NCBI RefSeq assembly: GCF_039537985.1
Contig: NZ_BAABBN010000012.1
Coordinates: 1 to 64,000 of the forward strand
Origin: Litoribacillus peritrichatus
GTDB lineage: Bacteria; Pseudomonadota; Gammaproteobacteria; Pseudomonadales; Litoribrevibacteraceae
Direction: 5' to 3'
DNA: 64,000 nucleotides
The number at the start of each line of letters is the position of its first letter. Within the stretch, counting starts at the first letter, position 1. Shown in pieces: positions 62,940-64,000 of this stretch. Both the position numbers and the translations under genes were made by a program. Under the pieces are notes generated by a model. It made no database searches, was not told the DNA's origin, and saw nothing but the letters and a program-made list of their open reading frames with translations.

Positions 62940-63452
62940 CTATTCAAAAACTCGCTGTAGCGCCTTTAGTGTTTTTGGAATTTCAAGCCAAAATCCTGCA
63001 CACATAAAAACCCAGCTTAGTACAAATATAACCGAGGGCATAAAGGTGAATTCTTTACCTTCGAAAATTGAGAAAATAATACTCCAGAGTATTCCTCCCA
63101 AAAAGATAATCATGAATACATTTGTAAATAAGAGCATCCTAGCTTTGATGTTAATTCTTGTCCCCTGTTCACAGGCTATATATTCACCATCAAACACAGG
63201 AAAAAAACTATTTTGATACTTTAAATTTCTATACAACTTAAAACCTGTATTACTCGCTTGTCCTTCAAAGGTTGTTCTTTTGCCCCACACTTTCCCGTTG
63301 GTCCAAAACTTTTCAACATGTGGCTCAAGCTTCGACCGCACAGTCTCTATGTCTGCATCAACATCAATACTGAGCTTTGTATAAGGGATTAGTTTCATAA
63401 TTGCTTTTGTAAATTGCCCATACTTTAACTTTGAGCTGATTTGGCGAAACAA
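62940..63452 (-). CDS. Hypothetical protein with two C-terminal membrane segments
   Basis: A 170-residue protein. A soluble N-terminal region (LSIDVDADIETVRSKLEPHV, FPVFDGEYIACEQGTRINIK) precedes two TM segments at about 108-128 and 137-157. The start is a TTG at 63452: GGTGGAG lies 8 nt upstream and is formed by the last codons of the preceding small gene, so the two are coupled. An ATG at 63398 is the alternative. Family not recognised. Confidence 0.55.
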   Translation of the reverse strand: MFRQISSKLKYGQFTKAIMKLIPYTKLSIDVDADIETVRSKLEPHVEKFWTNGKVWGKRTTFEGQASNTGFKLYRNLKYQNSFFPVFDGEYIACEQGTRINIKARMLLFTNVFMIIFLGGILWSIIFSIFEGKEFTFMPSVIFVLSWVFMCAGFWLEIPKTLKALQRVFE

Positions 63453-63455
63453 GTA

Positions 63456-63641
63456 TTAATCTCCACCAGCTAACATTCCCTTTAATTTCTGGAGTTCGGA
63501 CAGCGTTTCAAACGACTCAACATCGGTGTCTAACACATGCCAGCCAGAGGCTGTGTTAACACACAAAGGGGCTACCACCTTGGCCTCTACATCAACAGGA
63601 AGCAAATCGAAAGGCATCCAATACATTCCCGAACTTCTCAA
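63456..63641 (-). CDS. Small hypothetical protein, possibly a C-terminal remnant
   Basis: 61 residues (GMYWMPFDLLPVDVEAKVVA, GWHVLDTDVESFETLSELQK) with the look of the end of a larger protein. Only TTG (63641) or internal ATG (63626) starts are available and no ribosome site fits well. It ends 3 bp before the TTG-started gene at 63452. Confidence 0.4.
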   Translation of the reverse strand: MRSSGMYWMPFDLLPVDVEAKVVAPLCVNTASGWHVLDTDVESFETLSELQKLKGMLAGGD

Positions 63642-63708
63642 CGCTGTCGCACAAACAACTTCCTTTCATTTTCATCCCTGAATACTGAATAAAACAGTTT
63701 GTTCAGAA

Positions 63709-64000
63709 CTAATTCAACTTACCAAATGCACTTAAGACTTGATCCTCACCCAATTCTTCAGGGGCCCCGACTTCGCTTTCAATTTCCTGATAAAGTGAGT
63801 TCGGTAAAAATTTCTTCAGTAACCCCAAGTCTGTTCCGCAGGTATAGTCATGAGCGGTGCAAAAGAAATTATCGTCTGCCGAAAGTAGCGCTCGGATTTC
63901 CGGAGAATTCACTATCCTACCGGCCAGCTCCAGATAAAAAGCATCCACAATATCGACAACATAATCAAAGTCCAATTCCTCAAGCTTGGCGTTCAGCAGC
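63709..64000 (-). CDS. Hypothetical protein, 5' end beyond the right edge
   Basis: The frame is open to the window edge (LLNAKLEELDFDYVVDIVDA onwards), so the TTG at 63975 is probably internal. Visible part 97 residues, acidic and helical, two Cys (FFCTAHDYTCGTD). Family not recognised. Confidence 0.5.
   Translation of the reverse strand, partial: LLNAKLEELDFDYVVDIVDAFYLELAGRIVNSPEIRALLSADDNFFCTAHDYTCGTDLGLLKKFLPNSLYQEIESEVGAPEELGEDQVLSAFGKLN

Overview
The window looks like chromosomal DNA of a marine gammaproteobacterium of Oceanospirillales/Alteromonadales type. This is inferred from gene content only (monomeric NADP isocitrate dehydrogenase, malate synthase G, YibL, extracellular ExeM/NucH-type nuclease, chromosomal integron). 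No rRNA or tRNA gene or other species marker was seen.

Region 1 (1-3004) is the N-terminal two thirds or more of a giant DUF4347 surface/secreted protein with tandem ~125-residue repeats; it runs off the left edge. A broken sulfotransferase start lies upstream at 3136-3363.

Region 2 (about 4.1-16.2 kb) is a sedentary chromosomal integron. The integrase gene intI (15176-16153, +) has the IntI-specific extra helix region, a LexA-like box over its promoter and an attI region. The cassette array runs leftwards on the minus strand: a CxxC AhpD-like protein, a colicin-immunity-like protein, BrnT/BrnA, a two-gene coiled-coil cassette, YoeB/YefM, ParE/RHH and three small unknowns. Five to six folded attC-like sites can be aligned by eye. 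Two 2300-bp IS91-like elements, each with a tyrosine recombinase plus a HUH transposase, sit inside attC sites immediately next to CTTG (CAAG on the other strand). A third, internally deleted IS91 copy is fused to the 3' end of a group IIC-like intron.

Region 3 (16.3-55.7 kb) is ordinary core chromosome: glcB, a His-rich CobW GTPase, a truncated haemoglobin, icd, a PAS-GGDEF-EAL protein, an extracellular nuclease, yibL, an unknown protein with a YHGT motif, a probable outer-membrane barrel protein, a double PPOX-like protein, an AraC-family regulator, a chemoreceptor, a solute-binding protein, a flavodoxin with a Fur-like box, a GST, two LysR regulators next to small enzymes, a class 3 lipase, a Cus-type copper/silver efflux operon ending in a cupredoxin, a choice-of-anchor I lipoprotein, an M50 metalloprotease and tlyA.

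Region 4 (55.7-64.0 kb) is accessory again. It opens with a 26-bp scar of the IS91-like terminus, then carries a Mrr-like nuclease gene, a small membrane protein, a truncated gene abutting an IS256-family element, an IS110 transposase tail, a short repeat present three times, an 883-residue protein of unknown family, and small unknown genes up to the right edge.
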